Made by a program: the position numbers and the translations under genes. This document shows, piece by piece, positions 15,946 through 23,525 of a stretch of 64,000 nucleotides of DNA (position 1 is the stretch's first letter; each line of letters begins with the position of its first letter). Source of the stretch: Ectothiorhodospiraceae bacterium. GTDB lineage: Bacteria; Pseudomonadota; Gammaproteobacteria; HK1. The notes beneath the pieces were generated by a model that ran no database searches, was not told the DNA's origin, and saw only the letters and a list, made by a program, of their open reading frames with translations. The stretch spans positions 372,001 to 436,000 of the forward strand of contig JACKNM010000004.1 of NCBI GenBank assembly GCA_024234875.1. Direction: 5' to 3'.

Positions 15946-15958
15946 TGACAAACTGTCA
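15946..15958. promoter_or_regulatory. Putative enhancer site TGAC-N5-GTCA (site 3)
   Basis: TGACAAACTGTCA, perfect half sites. It lies between the kinase gene start (16074) and the candidate sigma-54 promoter at 15831-15846, so it could serve the exported-protein gene and autoregulate the kinase-regulator operon. Confidence 0.55.
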
Positions 15959-16073
15959 GAGAATCCGCCAGCCAGATGCCTAGAATCGGAGTCGCCGGAG
16001 TGGGACCGTCTCGGCGGCGCCACCGCGGCGACCGGCAGGTGATGGACGGGCGACGACGCCCACGGGTGCTCGC

Positions 16074-17918
16074 GTGCACTGGCTCCTCGCACATCTCAAT
16101 CGCAAGTTCGCCGTCGGCACCGCAGCCGGCCTGGTCATGAGCTCGCTCGTGTTCCTGGTCCTGTACGTGAACCTCTATCGCGCGGAGCTCGAGTCCGAGC
16201 GAACTCGAGCCGCGGAGCAGGTCAACCAGCTGCTGCAGACGTCGCTCGAGAACGCGATGCTGAAGCGTGACCTGGAAGGTCTGCGTGTGATCGTCGAGCG
16301 GCTGGGCCAACAGGCCCACATCGACTCGGTGTTCATCACCGACCGCGGCGGCGAGATCCGATTCGCCAACACACCGAGCCTCCTCGGTGGCCGCCATCCG
16401 CCGCCACGCGGCGAGCCGTTCACCGAGTTCGTCACCAATGCCGCCGGACGGAAGGTGCTACGCAGCGTCAATCCGGTCGCGAACCAACCGGTCTGCGAGA
16501 CTTGCCATGGATCAAGCGCCGAGAACCCGCGCAACGGCACGCTATACGTCGAGTACGATGCCGCGCCCATCGTCGAGCAGGCGCGCCGCACGACCCTGGT
16601 GTTGATGGGCGCGGGCGCGATCGTCGTCGTGCTCAACATCGCGGGTGGCTGGTGGTTCATCCGACGAAACGTCCTGGCGCCGATCCAGCGGCTGACAGGG
16701 GCGAGCCGTCGACTCACCGCCGGCGATCTCGGGGCGCGTGCGGCGCTGCCCGGGGTCGACGAGCTCTCCGAGCTCGGCCACAGCTTCGACCGCATGGCCG
16801 ACGAGCTGAAGACGCGGATCGACGAGGGCCACCGCCAGCGCGAGTTCCTGCAGCAACTGGTGGACGCGATCCCGGACGGCGTCCGCGTCATCACTCCGGA
16901 CTACCGCGTGATCCTGGTGAACAAGGCGTATCGAGAGCAGCTCAAGCTCACCGCCGACGAGGGACTCGACGAGCCGTGTCATGCGCGGTCCCACGGATCG
17001 AGCGAGCCCTGCCCGCCGACGCTGGTGACCTGCCCGGTGCGCGAGCTCCGCGCTCGCGCGGAGCCGGTCAAGGCGCTGCACCGCCATCTCGATCGTGACG
17101 GCCGGGCACTGGATGTCGAGATCCACGCGTCACGGATGCGCGGATTCGTCGACGGTGCGCAGACGACCCTCGTCGTGGAGTCGATTCGCGACCTCTCCAA
17201 GGAGGTGCAGTACTCGCACGACCAGAAGCTCTCCGAGCTCGGCAAGCTCGCGACCGGGGTCGCGCACGAGATCTACAACCCGCTCACATCGGTGCGCCTC
17301 GCGCTGCAGTCGTTCGCGGCCGAGCGCCGCGCGAGTGATGGCTCGGAGGAGCTGGAGGAGTACCTGGAGATCGTCGACCGCGAGATCGATCGCTGCATCA
17401 GCGTGACCGAGCGACTGCTGAAGCTCGGGATGGCGCCGGACGAGCACTCGGAGCTGGTCGACGTGACGACGGCGGTCGAGGACACCTTGAGCCTGGTGCG
17501 ATGGGAGATGGGCTCGCGCGCGATCACGCTGCGCACCGAGCTCGCCCCCGATGCCCGCATTCTCGGTAGCGACAGCCAGATCCGAATGCTGACACTGAAC
17601 CTGGTCCAAAACGCGATTCACGCGATGCCGAGCGGTGGCACTCTCGTGGTGGCGACACGCGTCGACCCGGAGCACGTCGTGGTCGAGGTTCGCGACTCCG
17701 GCGTCGGCATCCCCCGCGAGCAGCTGTCGGAGATCTTCCACCCCTTCTACAGTCGCCGCGCCGACGGAACGCGCGGCGCGGGTCTCGGCCTTCCCATCGT
17801 CCGCGCCATCCTGGAGCGCTGCGGCGGAAGGCTCGAGGTGGAGAGTGAGCCCGGACGCGGGTCGACATTCGCCGCCTGCTTCCCGTCGGCCGGAAGCGCC
17901 GCCGAGGAGTCGGCATGA
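16074..17918 (+). CDS. Sensor histidine kinase with periplasmic heme c motif and Cys-rich PAS domain
   Basis: Membrane kinase of 614 residues. TM1 is at about 12-33 and TM2 at 174-196. The periplasmic domain between them ends with CETCH at 141-145, a covalent heme c site. HAMP follows (197-250), then a PAS domain (about 262-376) containing PCHARSH...EPCPPTLVTCP, a cysteine/histidine cluster typical of redox-linked PAS domains. The HisKA motif GVAHEIYNPL has the phosphorylated H398. ATPase boxes are NLVQNAIHAM, DSGVGIP and GAGLGLPIV. The last bases overlap the regulator gene by four (ATGA). It most likely senses redox state, NO or a respiratory substrate and activates the adjacent operon (inference). 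Confidence 0.9.
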   Translation: MHWLLAHLNRKFAVGTAAGLVMSSLVFLVLYVNLYRAELESERTRAAEQVNQLLQTSLENAMLKRDLEGLRVIVERLGQQAHIDSVFITDRGGEIRFANTPSLLGGRHPPPRGEPFTEFVTNAAGRKVLRSVNPVANQPVCETCHGSSAENPRNGTLYVEYDAAPIVEQARRTTLVLMGAGAIVVVLNIAGGWWFIRRNVLAPIQRLTGASRRLTAGDLGARAALPGVDELSELGHSFDRMADELKTRIDEGHRQREFLQQLVDAIPDGVRVITPDYRVILVNKAYREQLKLTADEGLDEPCHARSHGSSEPCPPTLVTCPVRELRARAEPVKALHRHLDRDGRALDVEIHASRMRGFVDGAQTTLVVESIRDLSKEVQYSHDQKLSELGKLATGVAHEIYNPLTSVRLALQSFAAERRASDGSEELEEYLEIVDREIDRCISVTERLLKLGMAPDEHSELVDVTTAVEDTLSLVRWEMGSRAITLRTELAPDARILGSDSQIRMLTLNLVQNAIHAMPSGGTLVVATRVDPEHVVVEVRDSGVGIPREQLSEIFHPFYSRRADGTRGAGLGLPIVRAILERCGGRLEVESEPGRGSTFAACFPSAGSAAEESA

Positions 17919-19267
17919 AGCAGCCCGTGCTGGTCATCGAGGACGACACGACGCTGTGTCAGCTCCTCGCCCGACAGCTCTCGAAGGCCGGCTTCGCGAC
18001 CACGGGGGTGTCGACGTGGTCCGCGGCTCAGAGCTACCTGGCGAGGACCGAGCCGGCGCTGGTGATCACCGATGTCCGCCTGCCCGAGGGCGACATGCTC
18101 GACCACCTTCTCGAGCTGGCCGAGAACTATCCGGTCATCGTCCTCACCGCATTCGGGTCGGTCCGAAACGCGGTCGAGGCGATGAAGAAGGGCGCCGCCG
18201 ACTATCTGCTCAAACCGGTCAGTCTCGACGAGCTGCTACTGACGGTGGAGCGCACGCTCGAGACCGTCACCCTGCGCCGTGAGAACCAGTTCAGCCGGCG
18301 CCAACTCGACGTCCACGACGCCACCCACAATCTGCTGGTGGGCGAGGGCGCGGGCATCGAGGCGGTGCGGCGGTTGATCTCGGCAGTGGCCGAGGAGGAC
18401 ATCACGGTGCTGGTGCAGGGCGAGAGCGGCACCGGCAAGGAGCTCGTCGCGCGCGCGATCCACCGCGGCGGGCCCCGCGCGGGGCGCAGCTTCGTGGTCG
18501 TCGACTGCTGCACCTTGCAGGAGCGGCTGTTCGAGTCCGAGCTCTTCGGTCACGAGCGAGGCGCCTTCACCGGCGCGGAGCGGCAGAAGAGCGGGCTGAT
18601 CGAGGGTGCCGAGGGTGGGACGCTGTTCCTCGACGAGATCGGCGAGATCGACGGCGCGATTCAGGCCAAGCTGTTGCGGGTGCTGGAGACCGGCCAGTAC
18701 CGGCGCGTCGGCGGCACGCGCGACCTCCATGCCGACGTGCGCATCGTCACCGCCACCAACCGTGATCTCGCGGCGATGGTCGAGGCAGGCGAGTTCCGCG
18801 CCGATCTCTTCTATCGTCTGAACGCATTCAACATCTACGTGCCTGCGCTGCGCGAGCGGCGCGAGGACATCCCCTTGCTCGCGACGCGCTTCCTCCACCA
18901 CCACAGCTTCTCGCGCCGTATCGACAAACGTCTGACCGGGCCGGCCCTTCGCAAGCTCGTCTGCTACGACTGGCCGGGCAACGTCCGCGAGCTCAGGAAC
19001 GTGATCGAGCGGGCGATCATCCTGTCGCGTGACCGACCGATGATCGGGCCGGAGCACCTCGCGTTCGGCGCCAATGCATCGCGCTCCCACGCGGTGGTGA
19101 CGCTGTCGTTCGACCACGAGCCGACGCTCGACGAGATCGAGGAGGAGTATCTCGCGACCCAGCTCAAGAAGTACTCGGGCCGTCGTGGCGCGGTCGCGGA
19201 GGCGCTCGGGGTGAGCGAGCGCAGCGTCTACCGGATGATCAAGCGCTTCAACCTCGTCGGCGGTTGA
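17915..19267 (+). CDS. Sigma-54-dependent response regulator, NtrC family
   Basis: A 450-residue activator. The receiver domain (1-120) has the acidic pocket ED at 10-11, phospho-acceptor D53 in VITDVRLPEGD and K at about 104. The AAA+ domain has Walker A GESGTGKE near 170, the sigma-54-contacting loop GAFTGA near 216, and Walker B GGTLFLDEIGE. The C-terminus is a Fis-type helix-turn-helix (GAVAEALGVSERSVYRMIKRF). It is translationally coupled to the kinase gene. The nearby sigma-54 promoters and TGAC-N5-GTCA palindromes are its likely targets. Confidence 0.95.
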   Translation: MKQPVLVIEDDTTLCQLLARQLSKAGFATTGVSTWSAAQSYLARTEPALVITDVRLPEGDMLDHLLELAENYPVIVLTAFGSVRNAVEAMKKGAADYLLKPVSLDELLLTVERTLETVTLRRENQFSRRQLDVHDATHNLLVGEGAGIEAVRRLISAVAEEDITVLVQGESGTGKELVARAIHRGGPRAGRSFVVVDCCTLQERLFESELFGHERGAFTGAERQKSGLIEGAEGGTLFLDEIGEIDGAIQAKLLRVLETGQYRRVGGTRDLHADVRIVTATNRDLAAMVEAGEFRADLFYRLNAFNIYVPALRERREDIPLLATRFLHHHSFSRRIDKRLTGPALRKLVCYDWPGNVRELRNVIERAIILSRDRPMIGPEHLAFGANASRSHAVVTLSFDHEPTLDEIEEEYLATQLKKYSGRRGAVAEALGVSERSVYRMIKRFNLVGG

Positions 19268-19373
19268 CGACCGTGGCGGTCCGGCCGCGGCGGGCGACCG
19301 GTGCGAGAGATGTCACCGAGGCGGCTCCGGAGCAGTACACTGCCCGCCCCTTTGAGAGTGGAGGACAGGCCCG

Positions 19374-20240
19374 ATGCGGCTTTGCATGTTCGACAAGGGT
19401 GGTCGCCCGACCCTCGGCGCTCCGAGTGACGACTCGGTGGTGGACGTCTCCGCGCTCGGCGGCGGACTGCCGGGAGACATCGCGTCGGTGGTCACCGGCG
19501 GCGCGGCGGCGGTGGCGGCGGTCGCCAAGGCGGTGAGCGCGGCCCCGGCCAGCGCCCGCGTGCCGCTCGCCGGCCTGCGCTATCACCTGCCGCTGCCGAG
19601 CCCGGGGAAGATCATCTGCCTCGGCCTGAACTACGCCGATCACGCGGCGGAGGGTGGGCACAGCAAGCCCAGCTATCCGTCGTTCTTCATGCGCTGCGCG
19701 ACCTCGCTGGTCGCCCACGGGGAGCCGATGGTTCGCCCGCGGGTCTCCGAGCAGCTCGATTACGAGGCCGAGCTCGCGGCGGTGGTCGGGCAGCGCGCGC
19801 GCCACGTCGCGCGCGAGGACGCGCTGTCGGTGATTGCCGGCTACTCGGTGTTCAACGACGGGTCGATCCGCCAGTACCAGCGCCTGACGTCGCAGTGGAC
19901 GATCGGCAAGAACTTCGACGCCACCGGCGGCTTCGGACCGGACTACGTCACCGCCGACGAGCTGCCACCGGGGGCGACGGGGCTGCGCATCCAGTCCCGG
20001 CTCAACGGTCAGGTGATGCAGGACGCGAACACCGACGACATGCTCTTCGGTGTCGCCGAGACCATCGCCCTGCTCACCGAATGCCTGACACTCGAGCCCG
20101 GCGACCTCATCGTCATGGGCACCCCGTCCGGGGTGGGCCATGCCCGCAAGCCACCGGTGTGGATGCGCCCGGGCGACGTGTGCGAGGTCGAGATCGAGAA
20201 GGTCGGTCTGCTGCGCAACCCGATCGTCGGCGAGGACTGA
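19374..20240 (+). CDS. Fumarylacetoacetate hydrolase (FAH) family protein
   Basis: A 288-residue protein of the FAH superfamily, which performs C-C bond hydrolysis, decarboxylation or isomerisation of diketo acids with a Mg ion. The family blocks are KIICLGLNYADHAAE, the metal ligands in LDYEAELA, FNDGSIRQYQ, GKNFDATGGFGP and IVMGTPSGVG. Length and order fit ureidoglycolate lyase-like or 5-oxopent-3-ene-1,2,5-tricarboxylate decarboxylase-like members. ATG 19374 follows a GTGGAGGA ribosome site. It stands alone, downstream of the two-component genes and upstream of a hairpin. Confidence 0.9.
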   Translation: MRLCMFDKGGRPTLGAPSDDSVVDVSALGGGLPGDIASVVTGGAAAVAAVAKAVSAAPASARVPLAGLRYHLPLPSPGKIICLGLNYADHAAEGGHSKPSYPSFFMRCATSLVAHGEPMVRPRVSEQLDYEAELAAVVGQRARHVAREDALSVIAGYSVFNDGSIRQYQRLTSQWTIGKNFDATGGFGPDYVTADELPPGATGLRIQSRLNGQVMQDANTDDMLFGVAETIALLTECLTLEPGDLIVMGTPSGVGHARKPPVWMRPGDVCEVEIEKVGLLRNPIVGED

Positions 20241-20257
20241 GCGTCCGCGGACGCGAC

Positions 20258-20286
20258 GCCCCGGCGCCCGCCCGCGGCGCCGGGGC
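20258..20286 (+). terminator. Stem-loop after the FAH-family gene
   Basis: Perfect 11-bp inverted repeat GCCCCGGCGCC-N7-GGCGCCGGGGC starting 17 bases after the stop. No immediate T-run, though TTTT occurs 15 bases later. Confidence 0.45.
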
Positions 20287-20357
20287 TCGATCGCTTCACG
20301 GTTTTCCGCCACCGACCGAGGTAGGCTCGCCGTTCCTGCCCGCGAACGGAGACCGCG

Positions 20358-20930
20358 ATGCACGCACACCTCGGCTCGATCCGCGCCTTCGCCCTTTCGG
20401 CCCTCCTCGCCCTGTTCCTCGCCGCGCCGAGCGCGATGGCCGAGGAGGAGGGCTATAGCGTCGACGAGATCCTCGCCGAGGCCGAGAGGTTCTTCGGAAG
20501 CAGCACCGAGGGACTCGCCAAGGTGGTGGAGAAGGTCTTCGCCGACCTCGGCCGGCCCACCGGTTACGTGGCGGGCGAGGAGGTGAGCGGTGCGATCGGC
20601 GTCGGGCTGCGCTACGGTGACGGGCGCCTCCAGCTCAAGTCCGGGGGCAGTCGCCGCGTGTACTGGACCGGGCCGTCGGTCGGTTTCGATCTCGGTGGAA
20701 ACGCGTCGAAGGTCTTCGTGCTCTGCTATGGCATGCATCGCGCGGGGGCGATCTTCCAGCGCTTCCCGGCCGTCGACGGCAGTTACTATTTCGTCGGCGG
20801 CGTCGGCGCCAACTATCAGCGCAGCGGTGACATCACACTGGCCCCGATCCGGCTCGGTGTCGGGCTGCGCGCCGGCGCGAGCATCGGCTACATGCACTAC
20901 ACGCCGAAGAAGAGCTGGAACCCGTTCTGA
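20358..20930 (+). CDS. DUF1134/EipA-family exported protein
   Basis: A 190-residue protein with a signal peptide (FALSALLALFLAAPSAMA). After a short acidic segment (YSVDEILAEAERFFG) the conserved DUF1134 core follows: GYVAGEEVSGAIGVGLRYGDG, VYWTGPSVGFDLGGNASKVFVLCYG and the Gly-rich GGVGANYQRSGDITLAPIRLGVGLR. In Brucella the family member EipA is a periplasmic small beta-barrel protein needed for envelope integrity. Here the gene stands alone; function is assumed to be envelope-related. ATG 20358 has CGGAGACC upstream. Confidence 0.88.
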   Translation: MHAHLGSIRAFALSALLALFLAAPSAMAEEEGYSVDEILAEAERFFGSSTEGLAKVVEKVFADLGRPTGYVAGEEVSGAIGVGLRYGDGRLQLKSGGSRRVYWTGPSVGFDLGGNASKVFVLCYGMHRAGAIFQRFPAVDGSYYFVGGVGANYQRSGDITLAPIRLGVGLRAGASIGYMHYTPKKSWNPF

Positions 20931-20976
20931 GCTCCGTCGCCGCGTCCCGCGGCCGGGTGCGCGCACCCGGTCGAGG

Positions 20977-22221
20977 TCACGGCGGCGCGCCGATCTCGAC
21001 CGGCGGGGTCAGCGCCCCGGCATCGGCGCCGTAGACGAGCGCCTGCAGCCTTGGTCCGGAGCCGGCCGGTGGCGCCGCAAGGGGCACCGTGGTGCGGCCG
21101 ATTCCGGTCCCGCCCAGAGCCGCGACGCCGGCGAGCAGCGCACTGGCCGGATCGAGCTCGAGCGGCCCGAACGGGGTGGCGATGGAGCCCGGCCCGAGCG
21201 CCGCGAGCACCAGGGCGAGCTGGCCCGGTCGCGCGGCGACCCCGACGTCGAGCGCGTTGCCCGGGCCGGCAACGAGGTCGGCCCACAGTACCGGGGCGCG
21301 GCCGGCCGAGAAGCCCGCCATCGGCTCACCGTCGGCGCCGAGCCCGACCAGGTCCGACCACCACCGCGTCTCGCCGCGCACCTCGGAGCGGAGGAAGCCG
21401 GTCACCAGGCGGCGATGGAGGCGACGCTGATCCGCGACCGGGAGCGCATCGATGGGGAGGTCGAGGTCGGTCGCACCGAGGTGCCCCATCCCCTCGACCA
21501 CCACCGCGAGGTTGCGCGCCGCCGACTCGCTGGTGGCGACGAGCCACGACGTCGACATCCAGGCCGGGACGAACTGGTCCTGGGCACCGATCACGTGCAG
21601 GACCGAGCCGTCGAAGGCGCGCGCGGCGGCCACCGCATCGGCGTCGGACGACGCCGCCTGCAGCGCGATCAGGACCCGCACGCGCGGCTCCGCCCCGACG
21701 AGGTCGAACAGGTTGCCACCCCCCATCGAGTGGCCGATCGCGGCCCACGGCGCGGTGGCGTCCACCATCCCGGCGAGGAAGCTCCCCGCGGTCGCGGACT
21801 GTCCGTCGGCCCAGTGCAGGAAGCCACGGGTGTCGAGCGCGAACGCCTCGCGATCGGGCAACAACCCGGTCCCGGTCCCGGTCGAGACCACCACGTGGCC
21901 GTGGCTCGCGACGTGGGCCGAGAGCAGATCGTAAAGAGACGGGTCGGCAAGGAATCCGTGCTGGAACGCCACCAGCGGATAGGGGCCACCCGCGGGGTCC
22001 GGCGGTGCCTCGCTCCCGGTGACCAGCGCCGGGTAGTAGACGCGACCGACCACCTCACCGCGGCCGAAGATCTGATCGACGAAGCGCACGTCGCGCACCC
22101 CGACCGCGTGTGGGCCGGGTGCCTCGAGCGACGAGGCGGCCACCACCAGCGGCAGGGACACGAGGGCCATGAGCCCCGCTCGGAGGACAGCCGCGACCAG
22201 CGATCGGATGTAAGTGCTCAC
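20977..22221 (-). CDS. Exported alpha/beta hydrolase (chlorophyllase/PET-hydrolase-like fold)
   Basis: A 414-residue secreted serine hydrolase. The signal peptide is AVLRAGLMALVSLPLVVAAS. The oxyanion-hole strand is PLVAFQHGFLADPSLYDLLSAHVASHG and the nucleophile elbow is GHSMGG, followed by the acid-containing strand VLHVIGAQDQFVP. The pattern resembles the chlorophyllase/dienelactone-hydrolase-like exported enzymes; the C-terminal 130 residues form an additional beta-rich part without a recognised domain. Start is GTG 22221 with GGAAGAAAA upstream. The substrate is an ester of unknown type. Confidence 0.82.
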   Translation of the reverse strand: MSTYIRSLVAAVLRAGLMALVSLPLVVAASSLEAPGPHAVGVRDVRFVDQIFGRGEVVGRVYYPALVTGSEAPPDPAGGPYPLVAFQHGFLADPSLYDLLSAHVASHGHVVVSTGTGTGLLPDREAFALDTRGFLHWADGQSATAGSFLAGMVDATAPWAAIGHSMGGGNLFDLVGAEPRVRVLIALQAASSDADAVAAARAFDGSVLHVIGAQDQFVPAWMSTSWLVATSESAARNLAVVVEGMGHLGATDLDLPIDALPVADQRRLHRRLVTGFLRSEVRGETRWWSDLVGLGADGEPMAGFSAGRAPVLWADLVAGPGNALDVGVAARPGQLALVLAALGPGSIATPFGPLELDPASALLAGVAALGGTGIGRTTVPLAAPPAGSGPRLQALVYGADAGALTPPVEIGAPP

Positions 22222-22448
22222 TTTTCTTCCAGGCGCCTCTGCAAATGAATTCCCGTCGGGCCGAGATGGCGGTGGCCGGGCCGCGCCTCCACCCCCCGGC
22301 GACGCCGCCTCGGACGACGGCCCGCACGCGCCATCCGCGCCCCGGTGGCGGCGGAGAGGCTACCTCAGGGTGGAGCGCGGTCGAGGCCGGCCGTGCAAGG
22401 CCAGCCGCCCGCTCCGCCTGCCCAATTCGAGCGCCGCTCTTGAAAACC

Positions 22449-22478
22449 TTGATTTTCAGTTAAATAGCCTTCTATCTT
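22449..22478 (+). promoter_or_regulatory. Possible sigma-70 promoter in an AT-rich island
   Basis: TTGATT, 18 bases, TATCTT, within about 60 bases of AT-rich sequence that stands out from the surrounding GC-rich DNA. It lies 31 bases upstream of the GTG at 22509. Confidence 0.4.
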
Positions 22479-22508
22479 TAGGTCGTTTCTCAGCAATCGA
22501 GGCCCGCC

Positions 22509-23360
22509 GTGATCCATCGCAGCACGGGGTCGAGCGCGCGTCCAACGGCGCTCACGCCGCCACACGACCCGGCGGTCGACGTCCTGGAGCAACTCCGGGT
22601 GACCGCCCGCGACCGCGAGCGCCAGGCTGCAGTCGAGCGACTGGCCGAGCGTGTCCGGCGGGATGTCGCCGAGCAGCGCCTGGCGCCGGCGCTGCGAGCA
22701 CTGGAGCACTACTTCCGCGACCTCGCGCGCTGCCTGGAAGCAGCCGGGCCCGAGATCCGCGTCAGCTACGAGATCCCCGAGATCGGCACCCTGGTGGCGC
22801 TGCGCCAGGGGCGCTACCGACTGCTCGAGACCATCTCGGACACCCCGGGGACCTTCGGGCTCGCGTTCGACTGCACGCGCGACATCTGCGTCCGGACCCG
22901 GGTGAGCACGCCGCTGGCGTCGGTCCATCGCAACCGGCTGCGGAGCTACGGGCTGCGCTTCCAGGAGATCGACCGCGGTCGCTCCGGCACCGTGTTCATG
23001 GTCGAGGGACACGTACCGGTCGAGCTTCGCTTCGACGCCGACCCCTCGCTCGGGGTGGTGGTGCTGCAAACACGCAATCTCGACACCCTCGGTCCGGTGC
23101 GATTCCACCTGCCACCCGAGCGCATCGACCGCCGGCTGGCCGACGAGCTGGCCCGCTGCGTGCTGCGCCAGCCGAACGCGTTCCGCGAGCTGGGCGGCGG
23201 CACGATGACCGACGCCGACCGGGCGCAGCTCCGGGCACGCATCGCACGCGAGCAGCGGCGCCGGGATCTCGAGACCCGGCGTGGGATCCTGGGTGGCACC
23301 GCCCGCCTGGTCGACGCCCTGCTGCGCCGTGTGCGCTCCGACACCGCAGAGGTGGCCTGA
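22509..23360 (+). CDS. Conserved-looking hypothetical protein
   Basis: A 283-residue soluble protein that I do not recognise. The first 50 residues are Arg/Glu-rich and probably helical. The centre (about 85-200) is beta-rich with blocks such as GTLVALRQGRYRLLETISDTPGTFGLAFDC, a cysteine pair (FDCTRDICVRT) and MVEGHVPVELRFDADP. The last 60 residues are strongly basic (RAQLRARIAREQRRRDLETRRG). No signal peptide or membrane helix. Base use matches genuine coding. GTG 22509 is the first plausible start after the AT-rich promoter region. It is followed 165 bases later by a molybdopterin oxidoreductase gene. Confidence 0.65.
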   Translation: MIHRSTGSSARPTALTPPHDPAVDVLEQLRVTARDRERQAAVERLAERVRRDVAEQRLAPALRALEHYFRDLARCLEAAGPEIRVSYEIPEIGTLVALRQGRYRLLETISDTPGTFGLAFDCTRDICVRTRVSTPLASVHRNRLRSYGLRFQEIDRGRSGTVFMVEGHVPVELRFDADPSLGVVVLQTRNLDTLGPVRFHLPPERIDRRLADELARCVLRQPNAFRELGGGTMTDADRAQLRARIAREQRRRDLETRRGILGGTARLVDALLRRVRSDTAEVA

Positions 23361-23525
23361 CCCGGCACCGACCGACGACCGCGCGATTCCCGGGGCGGGG
23401 CCCCGCCCCCGCCCGCACGTCGGCAGCGACGTCCCGCCACCACGCACGATCCCGGGCGCGGCCCGGTGCCGCGCCGGCCACCGCAGGTGATAGCCTGTCC
23501 GCCGGCCCCGCGACGTCGAGCGCCC

